Origin: Streptococcus shenyangsis
GTDB lineage: Bacteria; Bacillota; Bacilli; Lactobacillales; Streptococcaceae
DNA length: 64,000 nt
NCBI RefSeq assembly: GCF_006385785.1
Contig: NZ_VFSH01000006.1
Location: forward strand, 53,282-117,281
Direction: 5' to 3'
The notes under the pieces are model-generated. The model was not told the origin of the DNA. It searched no databases and saw nothing but the letters and a program-made list of their open reading frames with translations. Made by a program: the position numbers and the translations under genes. Each line of letters opens with the position of its first letter. Position 1 is the stretch's first letter. Positions 1-10,568 of this stretch are shown here, one piece after another.

Positions 1-3
1 AAA

Positions 4-696
4 ATGAGATTATTACCTATAAGAAAAATATCACGTCAGTCTAAGAGGCTAGCGCTTTTTTTGACTTTTTGTGCAGGTTATGTAGATGCCTATACTTTTA
101 TTGTGCGAGGGAATACTCTTGTAGCTGGACAAACTGGGAATGTAGTCTTTCTTTCAGTAGAATTAATCCAAAATAATGTTTCAGATGTTAGGGACAAGGT
201 TCTCACCTTGCTAGCTTTTATGATGGGGGTCTTTTTATTAACTGTTTATAAGGAAAAATTGAGAATTGTGAAAAAGCCAATTTTGTCATTGTTTCCTTTA
301 GCAATCTTATCAATCATTATTGGTTTTGTGCCGCAAACTGTAGATAATATCTATCTAGTACCGCCCTTAGCCTTTTGTATGGGCTTGGTGACAACTGCCT
401 TTGGTGAAGTATCGGGGATTGCCTACAATAATGCTTTTATGACGGGGAACATCAAACGGACCATGTTGGCTTTTGGGGATTATTTTAGGACCAAGCACAC
501 ACCATTTTTACGTGAAGGGATTATCTTTGTAAGCCTGCTTAGTAGTTTTGTACTTGGCGTTGTCTTTTCAGCCTATTTGACGATTTTCTATAATGAAAAG
601 ACTATTCTTGGTGTTCCTATTATGATGAGCATTTTTTACCTCAGTATGTTTTCTGCCTCGTGGCGGAAAAAAGTAAAAGAAAAAGCTTCATTTTAG
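4..696 (+). CDS. DUF1275 (YoaK-type) membrane protein
   Basis: A 230-residue integral membrane protein with about six hydrophobic segments. The N-terminal part has the pattern FCAGYVDAYTF followed by GQTGNVVFLS, which I associate with the DUF1275/YoaK family; no reaction is established for that family. The length is usual for it. Only three bases precede the ATG in this window, so its ribosome binding site and promoter cannot be seen. It is followed by a separate promoter for rplU, so it is probably not co-transcribed with the ribosomal genes. Family call is confident; function unknown. Confidence 0.8.
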   Translation: MRLLPIRKISRQSKRLALFLTFCAGYVDAYTFIVRGNTLVAGQTGNVVFLSVELIQNNVSDVRDKVLTLLAFMMGVFLLTVYKEKLRIVKKPILSLFPLAILSIIIGFVPQTVDNIYLVPPLAFCMGLVTTAFGEVSGIAYNNAFMTGNIKRTMLAFGDYFRTKHTPFLREGIIFVSLLSSFVLGVVFSAYLTIFYNEKTILGVPIMMSIFYLSMFSASWRKKVKEKASF

Positions 697-706
697 GTGT
701 TATTAC

Positions 707-735
707 TTGTAAGAAAATAGGAGATATGCTATACT
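707..735 (+). promoter_or_regulatory. promoter of the rplU-prp-rpmA operon
   Basis: TTGTAA (707-712) and TATACT (730-735) are separated by 17 bases, a good sigma-A arrangement. Transcription would start near 742, leaving a leader of about 135 bases before rplU. Confidence 0.65.
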
Positions 736-741
736 TGAAGA

Positions 742-878
742 GTTGACTATGCACGTTCCTGTGCAACCGCACGAACATCGTCGCTTGATTATTCAAGTTT
801 AAGTGGTTCGTCCCACGATGCTAGGCGAGTCTTCACAAAAAATTCGGGGAAACCCATAAAAATCATAGGAGGTGCATA
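742..878 (+). ncRNA. candidate ribosomal-protein leader of rplU (L21-leader type)
   Basis: The untranslated leader of rplU is GC-richer than its surroundings and self-complementary (for example GTGCAACCGCAC near 761-772 and the TTCGTCCCACGA stretch near 808). Firmicutes are known to carry an autoregulatory L21 leader in this position. I infer that this is the same kind of element; no covariance model was run, and the exact fold is not determined. Confidence 0.45.
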
Positions 879-1193
879 ATGAGCACATACGCAATTATCA
901 AAACTGGCGGAAAACAAGTTAAAGTTGAAGTTGGTCAAGCAGTTTACGTTGAAAAATTGAACGTTGAAGCTGGTCAAGAAGTTACTTTTAACGAAGTTGT
1001 TCTTGTTGGTGGTGAAAACACTGTTGTCGGAACTCCACTTGTTGCTGGAGCTACTGTAGTTGGAACTGTTGAAAAACAAGGAAAACAAAAGAAAGTTGTT
1101 ACTTACAAGTACAAACCTAAAAAAGGTAGCCACCGTAAACAAGGTCACCGTCAACCATATACTAAAGTTGTCATCAACGCAATCAACGCTTAA
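879..1193 (+). CDS. rplU: 50S ribosomal protein L21
   Basis: A 104-residue protein starting [13 protein letters not shown] and ending with the [13 protein letters not shown] stretch typical of bacterial L21, a 23S rRNA-binding protein of the large subunit. AGGAGG lies 8 bases before the ATG. It is first in an operon with prp and rpmA, the conserved Firmicutes order. The preceding leader suggests feedback control of the operon. Confidence 0.98.
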
Positions 1194-1199
1194 TTTTAA

Positions 1200-1553
<354 letters not shown>

Positions 1554-1569
1554 CACGGAGGAAAACATT

Positions 1570-1863
1570 ATGTTAAAAATGACTCTTAACAACTTGCAAC
1601 TTTTCGCCCACAAAAAAGGTGGAGGTTCTACATCAAACGGACGTGATTCACAAGCGAAACGTCTTGGAGCTAAAGCAGCTGACGGACAAACTGTAACAGG
1701 TGGATCAATCCTTTACCGTCAACGTGGTACACACATCTACCCAGGTGTAAACGTTGGTCGTGGTGGAGACGATACTTTGTTCGCTAAAGTTGAAGGCGTA
1801 GTACGCTTTGAACGTAAAGGACGCGATAAAAAACAAGTTTCTGTTTACCCAATCGCTAAATAA
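1570..1863 (+). CDS. rpmA: 50S ribosomal protein L27 with cleavable N-terminus
   Basis: A 97-residue L27 whose first residues are [19 protein letters not shown]. The segment before AHKKGG is the Prp-type leader with the LQLF/A cleavage site; E. coli L27 begins directly at the A(H)KKGG part. After cleavage the exposed N-terminus reaches toward the peptidyl-transferase centre. GGAGG is spaced well before the ATG at 1570, so the leader is part of the translated protein. It is third in the rplU-prp-rpmA operon and is followed by a strong terminator. Confidence 0.98.
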   Translation: MLKMTLNNLQLFAHKKGGGSTSNGRDSQAKRLGAKAADGQTVTGGSILYRQRGTHIYPGVNVGRGGDDTLFAKVEGVVRFERKGRDKKQVSVYPIAK

Positions 1864-1935
1864 AAAGGTCCAGTGAACCTTTTTATCCCGAGCCTTGAAA
1901 TATAAAGGCGAGGAAGCTAGAAGTAGCATAAACTA

Positions 1936-1969
1936 AGGCTTTCCGAGTTTTCGGAGAGCCTCTTTTTTT
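1936..1969 (+). terminator. intrinsic terminator of the rplU-prp-rpmA operon
   Basis: AGGCTTTCCGAG pairs with CGGAGAGCCT across a short T loop, followed by eight T residues. One G-T type mismatch occurs in the stem. Confidence 0.85.
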
Positions 1970-2100
1970 GTTTTGATACCCACGCTGATACCCATATTTT
2001 AAAAACCAATGTAAGAAGCGAACTTATCGGCTACTTTATCTTTTAGATACAATCATAAAATAGTGGAATGTAAAACTTTTACAGTAATAAAGTTTATGAG
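1970..2100 (-). other. possible integrase C-terminus scar
   Basis: On the minus strand a short frame ends with residues DKVADKFASYIGF and a stop near 1998, followed by two GGGTATC repeats. The peptide resembles the C-terminal end of streptococcal phage or ICE tyrosine recombinases. No full integrase is present. The rest of 1970-2189 shows no gene. This is a weak, similarity-by-memory call. Confidence 0.25.
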
Positions 2101-2189
2101 GGAATAAGATATTGTAAAAATGGCTACGTTTTGATATTATAATTGTATCTCAGAGAAAAAGTAAGCAGGATGAAAGGATGTAGACTAGT

Positions 2190-2596
2190 ATGAAAAAATT
2201 ATCACTATAATAGTCTGTTCAATCTCTTTTCTTGTTCTATCTGCTTGTGTAAGTAAGAAAAAACTTATTCTTCCTGAGCCTGAAACGATCTCTGTAATTT
2301 CTATTCAGAAAAAACTCTCTGAAAATGTTAAAACAATAACCAAGAGAGAAGAAATCTCAAAGTTAATTAAGGAGATACAGAAACAGTCTAAATCTACAAC
2401 TTTGGAGAGTTTCAATGATCAACCGACAAATGTTAAAGATTACATCATTATCAAATTTACTCATCAGAATGAAGAAAATGATAGTGTAGTTTATCTATAT
2501 ACTATAAAAGAAAAACAGTATATTGAACAACCTTATGTTGGGATTTGGGAGGTAAGTCCAAATATAGCTAATAGGATTGAAGAGGCTTTTTCATAA
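2190..2596 (+). pseudogene. small lipoprotein gene, frameshifted in a poly-A run
   Basis: The ATG at 2190 is followed by six A residues and then stops (TAATAG) at 2208-2213. In the shifted frame a good lipoprotein signal appears: IITIIVCSISFLVLSAC, with a LSAC lipobox, continuing without interruption to the TAA at 2594. Adding one A to the run would join ATG to this frame (MKKIITIIV...). The mature part is about 115 residues, charged, with no family I recognise. It could be a fixed frameshift, a phase-variable tract, or rescued by slippage. A -10-like TATAAT lies at 2138-2143. Confidence 0.6.
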
Positions 2597-2765
2597 ATTT
2601 ATGGGAAATCGAATTTGTGTCAAGTTTGAAACGGTAAATCAACAAGATTTGCTGTTTTTATTTGTTTGAAATAAAATGAGGACTGAAAAAGACATTATTC
2701 TAATTCTTGTCTTGGAATGTTAGGTAATTCATTTAGATTTGAAAGTTTCCTGACTTTTTTCCTTT

Positions 2766-2793
2766 TTGGAAAACTTCTAAAATATGGTATAAT
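2766..2793 (+). promoter_or_regulatory. promoter of the cpsY/mtaR-type regulator
   Basis: TTGGAA (2766-2771) and TATAAT (2788-2793) with 16 bases between them; the -10 is extended by TGG. The transcript would start about 20 bases before the ATG at 2823. Confidence 0.65.
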
Positions 2794-2822
2794 GAAAAGA
2801 TAAAGAAGTTGGGGGATAGAAG

Positions 2823-3728
2823 ATGAACATTCAACAATTACGCTATGTTGTGGCTATTGCCAATAGTGGTACTTTTCGTGAAGCTGCTGAAAAGATGTAT
2901 GTTAGTCAGCCGAGTCTGTCTATTTCTGTTCGTGATTTGGAAAAAGAGTTGGGCTTTAAGATTTTCCGTCGGACCAGCTCAGGGACTTTCTTGACTCGTC
3001 GTGGTATGGAATTCTATGAAAAAGCGCAAGAATTGGTTAAAGGATTTGATATTTTTCAAAATCAGTATGCCAATCCTGAAGAAGAAAAAGATGAATTTTC
3101 CATTGCTAGCCAGCACTATGACTTCTTGCCACCAACTATTACTGCCTTTTCAGAGCGCTATCCTGATTATAAGAACTTTCGTATTTTTGAATCGACTACT
3201 GTTCAAATCTTAGACGAAGTAGCGCAAGGGCATAGTGAGATTGGGATTATCTACCTTAACAATCAAAATAAAAAAGGGATCATGCAACGGGTTGAAAAGT
3301 TAGGCCTTGAGGTCATTGAATTGATTCCCTTCCATACCCACATTTATCTCCGCGAGGGGCATCCTTTGGCTCGGAAAGAGGAACTGGTCATGGAGGATTT
3401 AGCGGACTTACCGACAGTTCGTTTTACCCAAGAGAAAGACGAGTACCTTTATTATTCGGAGAACTTTGTTGATACCAGTGCAAGCTCACAGATGTTCAAT
3501 GTGACAGACCGTGCTACTTTGAATGGTATTTTGGAGCGGACGGACGCTTATGCTACAGGTTCTGGATTTTTAGATAGTGACAGTGTCAATGGTATCACAG
3601 TTATTCGTCTCAAGGATAATTTGGATAATCGTATGGTCTATGTTAAACGTGAAGAAGTGGAGCTGAGTCAAGCTGGGACTCTCTTCGTAGAAGTCATGCA
3701 AGAATATTTTAATCAGAAGAGGAAATAA
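2823..3728 (+). CDS. cpsY: LysR-family regulator, CpsY/MtaR type
   Basis: A 301-residue LysR-type transcription factor. The N-terminal winged helix-turn-helix is clear ([42 protein letters not shown]), followed by a two-lobe effector-binding domain. The sequence is of the streptococcal CpsY/MtaR subgroup, known in group B streptococci to affect methionine transport and capsule. Its stop overlaps the lspA start by one base, so it is transcribed with lspA and the pseudouridine synthase gene. The subgroup is from recognition; target genes cannot be read from this window. Confidence 0.85.
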   Translation: MNIQQLRYVVAIANSGTFREAAEKMYVSQPSLSISVRDLEKELGFKIFRRTSSGTFLTRRGMEFYEKAQELVKGFDIFQNQYANPEEEKDEFSIASQHYDFLPPTITAFSERYPDYKNFRIFESTTVQILDEVAQGHSEIGIIYLNNQNKKGIMQRVEKLGLEVIELIPFHTHIYLREGHPLARKEELVMEDLADLPTVRFTQEKDEYLYYSENFVDTSASSQMFNVTDRATLNGILERTDAYATGSGFLDSDSVNGITVIRLKDNLDNRMVYVKREEVELSQAGTLFVEVMQEYFNQKRK

Positions 3729-4189
3729 TGAAAAAAAGAGGAATAGTGGCAGTTATTGTACTGCTTTTGATTGCGCTGGATCAGTTGGTAAAATCCTATA
3801 TCGTCCAGCAGATTCCACTGGGTGAAGTGCGTTCTTGGATTCCCAATTTCGTTAGTTTGACCTACCTTCAAAATCGAGGGGCAGCCTTTTCGATGCTACA
3901 AGACCAGCAGTGGCTATTTGCTATCATTACACTGGTCGTTATGGTAGGTGCCATTTGGTATCTACATAAACACATGGAGGATTCATTCTGGATGGTCTTG
4001 GGTTTGACCTTGATAATCGCAGGTGGTCTTGGAAACTTTATTGACAGGATCAGTCAGGGCTTTGTTGTGGATATGTTTCACCTTGACTTTATCAACTTTG
4101 CGATTTTCAATGTGGCAGATAGCTATCTGACTGTTGGAGTGATTATTTTATTGATTGCAATGCTAAAAGAGGAAATAAATGGAAATTAA
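3728..4189 (+). CDS. lspA: lipoprotein signal peptidase (signal peptidase II)
   Basis: A 153-residue membrane protein with four transmembrane segments. The two catalytic aspartates are in GNFIDRI (Asp106) and FNVADS (Asp131). It cleaves prolipoproteins before the lipidated cysteine, so it processes lipoproteins such as SlrA and PnrA encoded in this window. It overlaps the upstream regulator by one base and the downstream RluD-type gene by eleven. Confidence 0.97.
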   Translation: MKKRGIVAVIVLLLIALDQLVKSYIVQQIPLGEVRSWIPNFVSLTYLQNRGAAFSMLQDQQWLFAIITLVVMVGAIWYLHKHMEDSFWMVLGLTLIIAGGLGNFIDRISQGFVVDMFHLDFINFAIFNVADSYLTVGVIILLIAMLKEEINGN

Positions 4190-5066
4190 AATTGAAACTG
4201 GTGGCCTGCGTTTGGATAAGGCTTTGTCGGATTTGACAGAATTATCACGCAGTCTCGCGAATGAACAAATCAAATCAGGCCAGGTCTTGGTCAATGGCCA
4301 AGTCAAGAAAGCTAAATACACTGTCCAAGAGGGCGATGTTGTCACTTACCATGTGCCAGAACCAGAGGTCTTAGAGTATGTGGCTGAGAATCTTCCGCTA
4401 GAAATCATCTACCAAGATGAGGATGTGGCAGTCGTTAACAAGCCTCAGGGGATGGTTGTGCATCCGAGTGCTGGTCATACTAGTGGGACCCTGGTAAATG
4501 CCCTTATGTATCATATTAAGGACTTGTCGGGTATCAATGGGGTTCTGCGTCCAGGAATTGTTCACCGTATTGATAAGGATACGTCAGGCCTTCTCATGGT
4601 TGCAAAAAATGATGAGGCGCATCTAGCACTTGCTCAAGAACTTAAGGATAAAAAGTCTTTACGCAAATATTGGGCGATTGTTCATGGAAATCTTCCAAAT
4701 GATCGTGGTGTGATTGAAGCACCGATTGGCCGGAGTGAAAAAGACCGTAAGAAACAGGCTGTGACTGCGAAAGGTAAGCCTGCGGTAACTCGTTTCCACG
4801 TCTTAGAACGCTTTGGTGATTATAGCTTAGTGGAGTTGCAACTGGAGACAGGGCGCACCCATCAAATCCGTGTTCACATGGCTTATATCGGCCATCCAGT
4901 CGCTGGGGATGAAGTCTATGGTCCACGTAAGACTCTGAAAGGACATGGACAATTTCTTCATGCTAAGACTTTAGGATTTACTCATCCACGAACAGGTGAG
5001 ATTTTGGAATTTACTGCAGATATCCCAGAGATTTTTAAGGAAACCTTGGAGAAATTGAGAAAATAA
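4179..5066 (+). CDS. rluD: RluD-family large-subunit pseudouridine synthase
   Basis: A 295-residue RNA pseudouridine synthase. The first 60 residues form an S4 RNA-binding domain; the catalytic motif [11 protein letters not shown] gives Asp132 as the nucleophile. The substrate is probably uridines of 23S rRNA, as for RluD, although several paralogues share this layout, so the precise target is not certain. It overlaps lspA, the common Firmicutes order. Confidence 0.9.
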   Translation: MEIKIETGGLRLDKALSDLTELSRSLANEQIKSGQVLVNGQVKKAKYTVQEGDVVTYHVPEPEVLEYVAENLPLEIIYQDEDVAVVNKPQGMVVHPSAGHTSGTLVNALMYHIKDLSGINGVLRPGIVHRIDKDTSGLLMVAKNDEAHLALAQELKDKKSLRKYWAIVHGNLPNDRGVIEAPIGRSEKDRKKQAVTAKGKPAVTRFHVLERFGDYSLVELQLETGRTHQIRVHMAYIGHPVAGDEVYGPRKTLKGHGQFLHAKTLGFTHPRTGEILEFTADIPEIFKETLEKLRK

Positions 5067-5068
5067 GA

Positions 5069-6946
5069 ATGAAAAAGAAATTAACTAGTTTGGCACTTGC
5101 AGGCGCTTTTTTAGGTGTGTCATGGTATGGTAATGTACAAGCTCAAGAAAGTTCGGGAAATAAAATTCACTTTATAAATGTTCATGAAGGTGGCAGTGAT
5201 GCAATTATTCTTGAAAGTAATGGACATTTTGCCATGGTGGATACAGGAGAAGATTATGATTTCCCAGATGGAAGTGATTCTCGTTATCCATGGAGAGAAG
5301 GAACTGAAACGTCTTATAAGCATGTTCTGACAGACCGTGTCTTTCGTCATTTGAAGGAATTGGGTGTCCAAAAACTTGATTTTATTTTAGTGACTCATAC
5401 CCACAGTGATCATATTGGAAATGTTGATGAATTATTGTCTACCTATCCAGTTGACCGAGTTTATCTTAAAAAATATAGTGATAATCGTATTACTAATTCT
5501 GAACGCCTATGGGATAATCTGTATGGCTATAATAAGGTTTTACAGACTGCTGCAGAAAAAGGTGTTTCAGTTATTCAAAACATCACACAAGGAGATGCTC
5601 ATTTTAAGTTTGGGGACATGGATATCCAGCTCTATAATTATGAAAATGAAACAGATTCGTCGGGTGAATTAAAGAAGATTTGGGATGACAATTCCAATTC
5701 CTTGATTAGTGTAGTAAAAGTCAATGGCAAGAAAATTTACCTTGGGGGCGACTTAGATAATGTTCATGGAGCAGAAGACAAGTATGGTCCTCTTATTGGA
5801 AAAGTTGATTTGATGAAGTTTAATCATCACCATGATACCAACAAATCAAATACCAAGGATTTCATCAGAAATTTGAGTCCGAGTTTGATTGTTCAAACCT
5901 CGGATAGTCTACCTTGGAAAAATGGTGTTGACAGTGAGTATATCAATTGGCTCAAAGAACGAGGAATTGAGAGAATTAATGCAGCCAGCAAAGACTATGA
6001 TGCAACAGTTTTTGATATTCGACAAGATGGTTTTGTCAATATTTCAACATCCTACAAGCATATTCCAAGTTTTCAAGCTGGTTGGCATAAGAGTGCTTAT
6101 GGAAACTGGTGGTATCAAGCGCCTGATTCTACAGGAGAATATGCTGTTGGTTGGAATGAAATTAAGGGTGACTGGTATTACTTTAACCAAAGAGGTATCT
6201 TGTTACAGGATCAATGGAAAAAATGGAACAATCATTGGTTCTATTTAACAGATTCTGGTGCTGCTGCAAGTAATTGGAAGAAAATCGACGGAACCTGGTA
6301 TTATTTCAACAAAGAAAAACAGATGGAAATTGGTTGGGTAAATACTGGAGGTCAGAACTATTATTTATCAAACGATGGTTCTATGAAGACAAGTTGGCTT
6401 CAATATAAGGGTCAATGGTATTACTTTGCTCAATCAGGGGAAATGAAAACGGGTTGGGTAAAAGATAAAGAAACCTGGTACTATATGGATTCCACTGGTA
6501 TCATGAAGACAGGTGAGATAGAAGTTGCTGGTCATCATTATTATCTAAAAGAATCAGGAGCTATGAAGCAAGGCTGGCATAAAAAGGTAAATGATTGGTA
6601 CTTCTACAATACAGATGGTTCACGAGCTGTTGGTTGGATCAAAGACAAGGACAAATGGTACTTCTTGAAAGAAAATGGTCAATTGCTTGTGAATGGTAAG
6701 ACGCCAGAAGGCTATACAGTTGATTCAAGTGGAGCCTGGTTAGTGGATGTTCCGGTCGAGAAATCTGCTACAACTAGAGATACAAGTAACTCAGAAATAA
6801 AAGAATCGAAAGAAGTAGTGAAAAAAGATCTTGAAAATAAAGAAACGAGTCAACACGAAAGTATTACAAATTCTTCAACTAGTCAAGATTTGACATCCTC
6901 AACTTCACAAAGCTTTGAAACGAGTGCAAACAAATCAGAACAGTAG
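5069..6946 (+). CDS. pce: choline-binding phosphorylcholine esterase Pce (CbpE)
   Basis: A 625-residue secreted surface protein. Residues 1-25 are a signal peptide. About residues 30-330 form a metallo-beta-lactamase fold with the metal motif HTHSDH (110-115) and further ligands in GGDLDN and NHHHDT. From about residue 337 to 555 run tandem choline-binding repeats (GWHK...WYYF pattern) that hold the protein to teichoic-acid choline. A Ser/Thr/Lys-rich tail of about 60 residues follows. The enzyme removes terminal phosphorylcholine from teichoic acids and hydrolyses platelet-activating factor in pneumococcus. It follows the rluD-type gene after two bases. Its presence marks a choline-using mitis-group streptococcus. 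Confidence 0.93.
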   Translation: MKKKLTSLALAGAFLGVSWYGNVQAQESSGNKIHFINVHEGGSDAIILESNGHFAMVDTGEDYDFPDGSDSRYPWREGTETSYKHVLTDRVFRHLKELGVQKLDFILVTHTHSDHIGNVDELLSTYPVDRVYLKKYSDNRITNSERLWDNLYGYNKVLQTAAEKGVSVIQNITQGDAHFKFGDMDIQLYNYENETDSSGELKKIWDDNSNSLISVVKVNGKKIYLGGDLDNVHGAEDKYGPLIGKVDLMKFNHHHDTNKSNTKDFIRNLSPSLIVQTSDSLPWKNGVDSEYINWLKERGIERINAASKDYDATVFDIRQDGFVNISTSYKHIPSFQAGWHKSAYGNWWYQAPDSTGEYAVGWNEIKGDWYYFNQRGILLQDQWKKWNNHWFYLTDSGAAASNWKKIDGTWYYFNKEKQMEIGWVNTGGQNYYLSNDGSMKTSWLQYKGQWYYFAQSGEMKTGWVKDKETWYYMDSTGIMKTGEIEVAGHHYYLKESGAMKQGWHKKVNDWYFYNTDGSRAVGWIKDKDKWYFLKENGQLLVNGKTPEGYTVDSSGAWLVDVPVEKSATTRDTSNSEIKESKEVVKKDLENKETSQHESITNSSTSQDLTSSTSQSFETSANKSEQ

Positions 6947-6973
6947 TAAACATTAGTAGCTTAAAAACATGAT

Positions 6974-7005
6974 TAAACCGCTATTCTTAGGAGTAGCGGT
7001 TTTTC
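6974..7005 (+). terminator. terminator after pce
   Basis: AAACCGCTATTC and GAGTAGCGGTTT form a stem around TTAG, followed by a T run. Confidence 0.85.
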
Positions 7006-7138
7006 TTTTTGTCTAGCAGAGAGCAAAAAAGGGAAAGTTATCTTGAAAAGTGAGGAGAGTTAGATTGAAAGAATCATATTGGGAAATTGAAATGATGGAT
7101 ATTTGTATCATGTCATAAATCACTATCAAACGATAATA

Positions 7139-7190
7139 TTGATTTTCTTACAAATTAAGAGTATAATTTATAAAAATGAGTGTTCACTCA
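7139..7190 (+). promoter_or_regulatory. promoter with TetR-type operator
   Basis: TTGATT (7139-7144), 17 bases, TATAAT (7162-7167). A perfect inverted repeat TGAGTGTTCACTCA (7177-7190) lies where transcription should start. A TetR-family gene is second in the operon, so autorepression through this site is the natural inference. Confidence 0.6.
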
Positions 7191-7218
7191 ATTTTTGTGA
7201 AATTAAGGAGTAAAGAAA

Positions 7219-8223
7219 ATGGTTGTTGAAGCAATAGAGTACAGTCGTTTCGGTAACGAAGAGGTCTTGGATTTGCTGAAGATCGACTCTACAGCCTTGG
7301 ATGTAAATCAGGTGAGAGTAGAAGTTCATGCTGTTGGTTTAAATCCTATTGATTATAAAACTTTTGAGGGAGCGAAACCCCTTCGATTTCTATCTTTTAT
7401 AACGAAATTAAGGAAACCAAGTCGTTGGTTTGAATCTAAATCATCTTTATTTCCAAGAGGTGTGGGGAGAGATTTTTCTGGAGTTATTACAGAAGTTGGA
7501 AATGAAGTAACTAGGTTTTCAGTAGGAGATAAGGTGTTTGGAACAATGATTAGCGATCCTGGTTTGGGAACTAAGAGGGGAGCTTTAGCAACAGAAATTT
7601 GTGTCAATGAATCAGAAATTGTATTGAAACCAGAGATAATCGACATGACTCACGCAGCTACTATGGGAGTAGCTGCTCTAACTGTGGGTGGGGCTTTTAG
7701 AAGAATCGGTTTAAATTCAAGAGATACTGTTGTTATTTCAGCTGCAGCAGGAGGTATTGGAAGTATTGCAGTACAGTATGCAGTTGCTAAGGGGGCGACA
7801 GTGATTGGAATAGCAAGTAAGAAAAATGCAGAGTATCTGAAGTCTTTAGGTGCCATACCAGTAAGTTATGAAGAGAATATCAAGAAGGCTCTTCTATCAG
7901 CTAGTCCAACGCCTATTACAAAATTTTTGGATTGTTATGGATCTGATTATGTTAGATTGGCTTTTAGTTTAGGCTTGAAGGGGACAGCTATTGGGACATT
8001 AGTACCTTCGCCCTATGTTATGATAAAAGGTGCTCAGTTTACTGGTCCGAGACATTCCACATATGATGATTTTAGCACTTTAGCTGAAATGGTCTCAGAC
8101 GGGAAGGCTCAGCTGAAAATTGATCAAGTGTATGACTTTTCTCTAAAGTCAGTTAGAGAAGCCTATCGTAGTCTGAAAATGGGACACAGTCGAGGCAAAA
8201 AAGTCGTAAAAGTAAGAGAGTAG
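7219..8223 (+). CDS. NADPH:quinone reductase / zinc-type alcohol dehydrogenase-like protein
   Basis: A 334-residue medium-chain dehydrogenase/reductase. The N-terminal GroES-like part includes HAVGLNPIDYKTF; the Rossmann part has the nucleotide motif AAAGGIGSIAVQYA near residue 177. Zinc ligands of classical alcohol dehydrogenases are not obvious, so a quinone- or enone-reductase role is more likely. AAGGAG precedes the ATG. The TetR gene follows after a short gap and probably controls it, as in many stress-induced reductase pairs. The substrate is unknown. Confidence 0.8.
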   Translation: MVVEAIEYSRFGNEEVLDLLKIDSTALDVNQVRVEVHAVGLNPIDYKTFEGAKPLRFLSFITKLRKPSRWFESKSSLFPRGVGRDFSGVITEVGNEVTRFSVGDKVFGTMISDPGLGTKRGALATEICVNESEIVLKPEIIDMTHAATMGVAALTVGGAFRRIGLNSRDTVVISAAAGGIGSIAVQYAVAKGATVIGIASKKNAEYLKSLGAIPVSYEENIKKALLSASPTPITKFLDCYGSDYVRLAFSLGLKGTAIGTLVPSPYVMIKGAQFTGPRHSTYDDFSTLAEMVSDGKAQLKIDQVYDFSLKSVREAYRSLKMGHSRGKKVVKVRE

Positions 8224-8239
8224 AAGAGAGGTGCTAGCG

Positions 8240-8884
8240 ATGGAAAGTTTAGAACAAAAGTATGCTCAGACGTTAGAAGTTAGCAACTTGAGCTTGAAAC
8301 AACGTCGAGTATTATTATCAAGCTTAAAATTATTTTCAGAAATTGGATTTGAGAATACAACGTCCAGCCTTATTGCCGAACGCGCTGGAGTATCAGAAGG
8401 AACTGTTTTTAGTTACTTTAAAACAAAGGAAGGTATTTTAGAAGCCATTTTATCTATTTTTCTAGAACAGGTTATTCCAGAAGTAATTGCGGATTTCTCA
8501 GAAAAAAAATTCATAGTAGATCAAGAAACTTTTCCCTTCTTTTTAAAAAGTATTGTTCGAGATAGGCTCTTTTTCATTCAAGAGAATCAAATGCATGTTA
8601 AAATTCTCTTGGGGCGTTCTTTTATTGATAAAAATCTTTCTATCCAGTTAGGAAATATTATTGTTCAATCTATAATAGAACCAATTAGCCCTGTTTTAAA
8701 TCAATTTAAAGAAAAAGGACTTATTCTAAATTGGTCAAATGAAAGAATTGTTCGATACATTTTAGCATTGAGTTTTTCTTATCTTATTCCCATGATGTTG
8801 AATGATGAAGGAATTATAAACATAGATGAAGTAGTTGATGAGATTGTTGAATGTTTGTCATCTGCCCTAATGAAAGTAAAATAA
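8240..8884 (+). CDS. TetR-family transcriptional regulator
   Basis: A 214-residue protein with an N-terminal helix-turn-helix of TetR type (SLKLFSEIGFENTTSSLIAERAGVSEGTVFSY split over residues 25-57) and a helical ligand-binding C-terminal domain. I place the start at the ATG at 8240, which has GAGAGG about nine bases upstream; a GTG at 8231 is an in-frame alternative. It probably represses its own operon through the palindrome at 7177-7190. The inducer is not known. Confidence 0.85.
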   Translation: MESLEQKYAQTLEVSNLSLKQRRVLLSSLKLFSEIGFENTTSSLIAERAGVSEGTVFSYFKTKEGILEAILSIFLEQVIPEVIADFSEKKFIVDQETFPFFLKSIVRDRLFFIQENQMHVKILLGRSFIDKNLSIQLGNIIVQSIIEPISPVLNQFKEKGLILNWSNERIVRYILALSFSYLIPMMLNDEGIINIDEVVDEIVECLSSALMKVK

Positions 8885-8896
8885 ATTCTGAAGTTA

Positions 8897-8923
8897 AAAC
8901 TCACTGTTAATGGTGAGTTTTTT
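8897..8923 (+). terminator. terminator of the reductase-tetR operon
   Basis: AAACTCAC pairs with GTGAGTTT, followed by T residues. Confidence 0.8.
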
Positions 8924-8934
8924 GAACTCAACAT

Positions 8935-8964
8935 AAAAATCCCCAATCGAAGCGATTGAGGATT
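8935..8964 (-). terminator. terminator of gdhA
   Basis: On the minus strand AATCCTCAATCG and CGATTGGGGATT form a stem followed by five T residues, just past the gdhA stop. Confidence 0.85.
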
Positions 8965-8977
8965 AAGCAAATGAATC

Positions 8978-10408
<1,431 letters not shown>

Positions 10409-10528
10409 CTAAAAATTCTTTCAATTTGATTTTTGGGATTGTTTGAAATTGGATTTTTTTGAAAGTGGATAAAAAACGAACATTTTTCTTATAAATGACT
10501 TTCTCAAAGAGAAAAGCTGAAAATATGG

Positions 10529-10534
10529 TATAAT
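10529..10534 (+). promoter_or_regulatory. -10 element of the pyrDA promoter
   Basis: TATAAT extended by TGG, 35 bases before the pyrDA start. No convincing -35 was found, as is usual for extended -10 promoters. Confidence 0.55.
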
Positions 10535-10568
10535 ATTAGAAATAAATGGAATCTGGAGGATCAGAATC

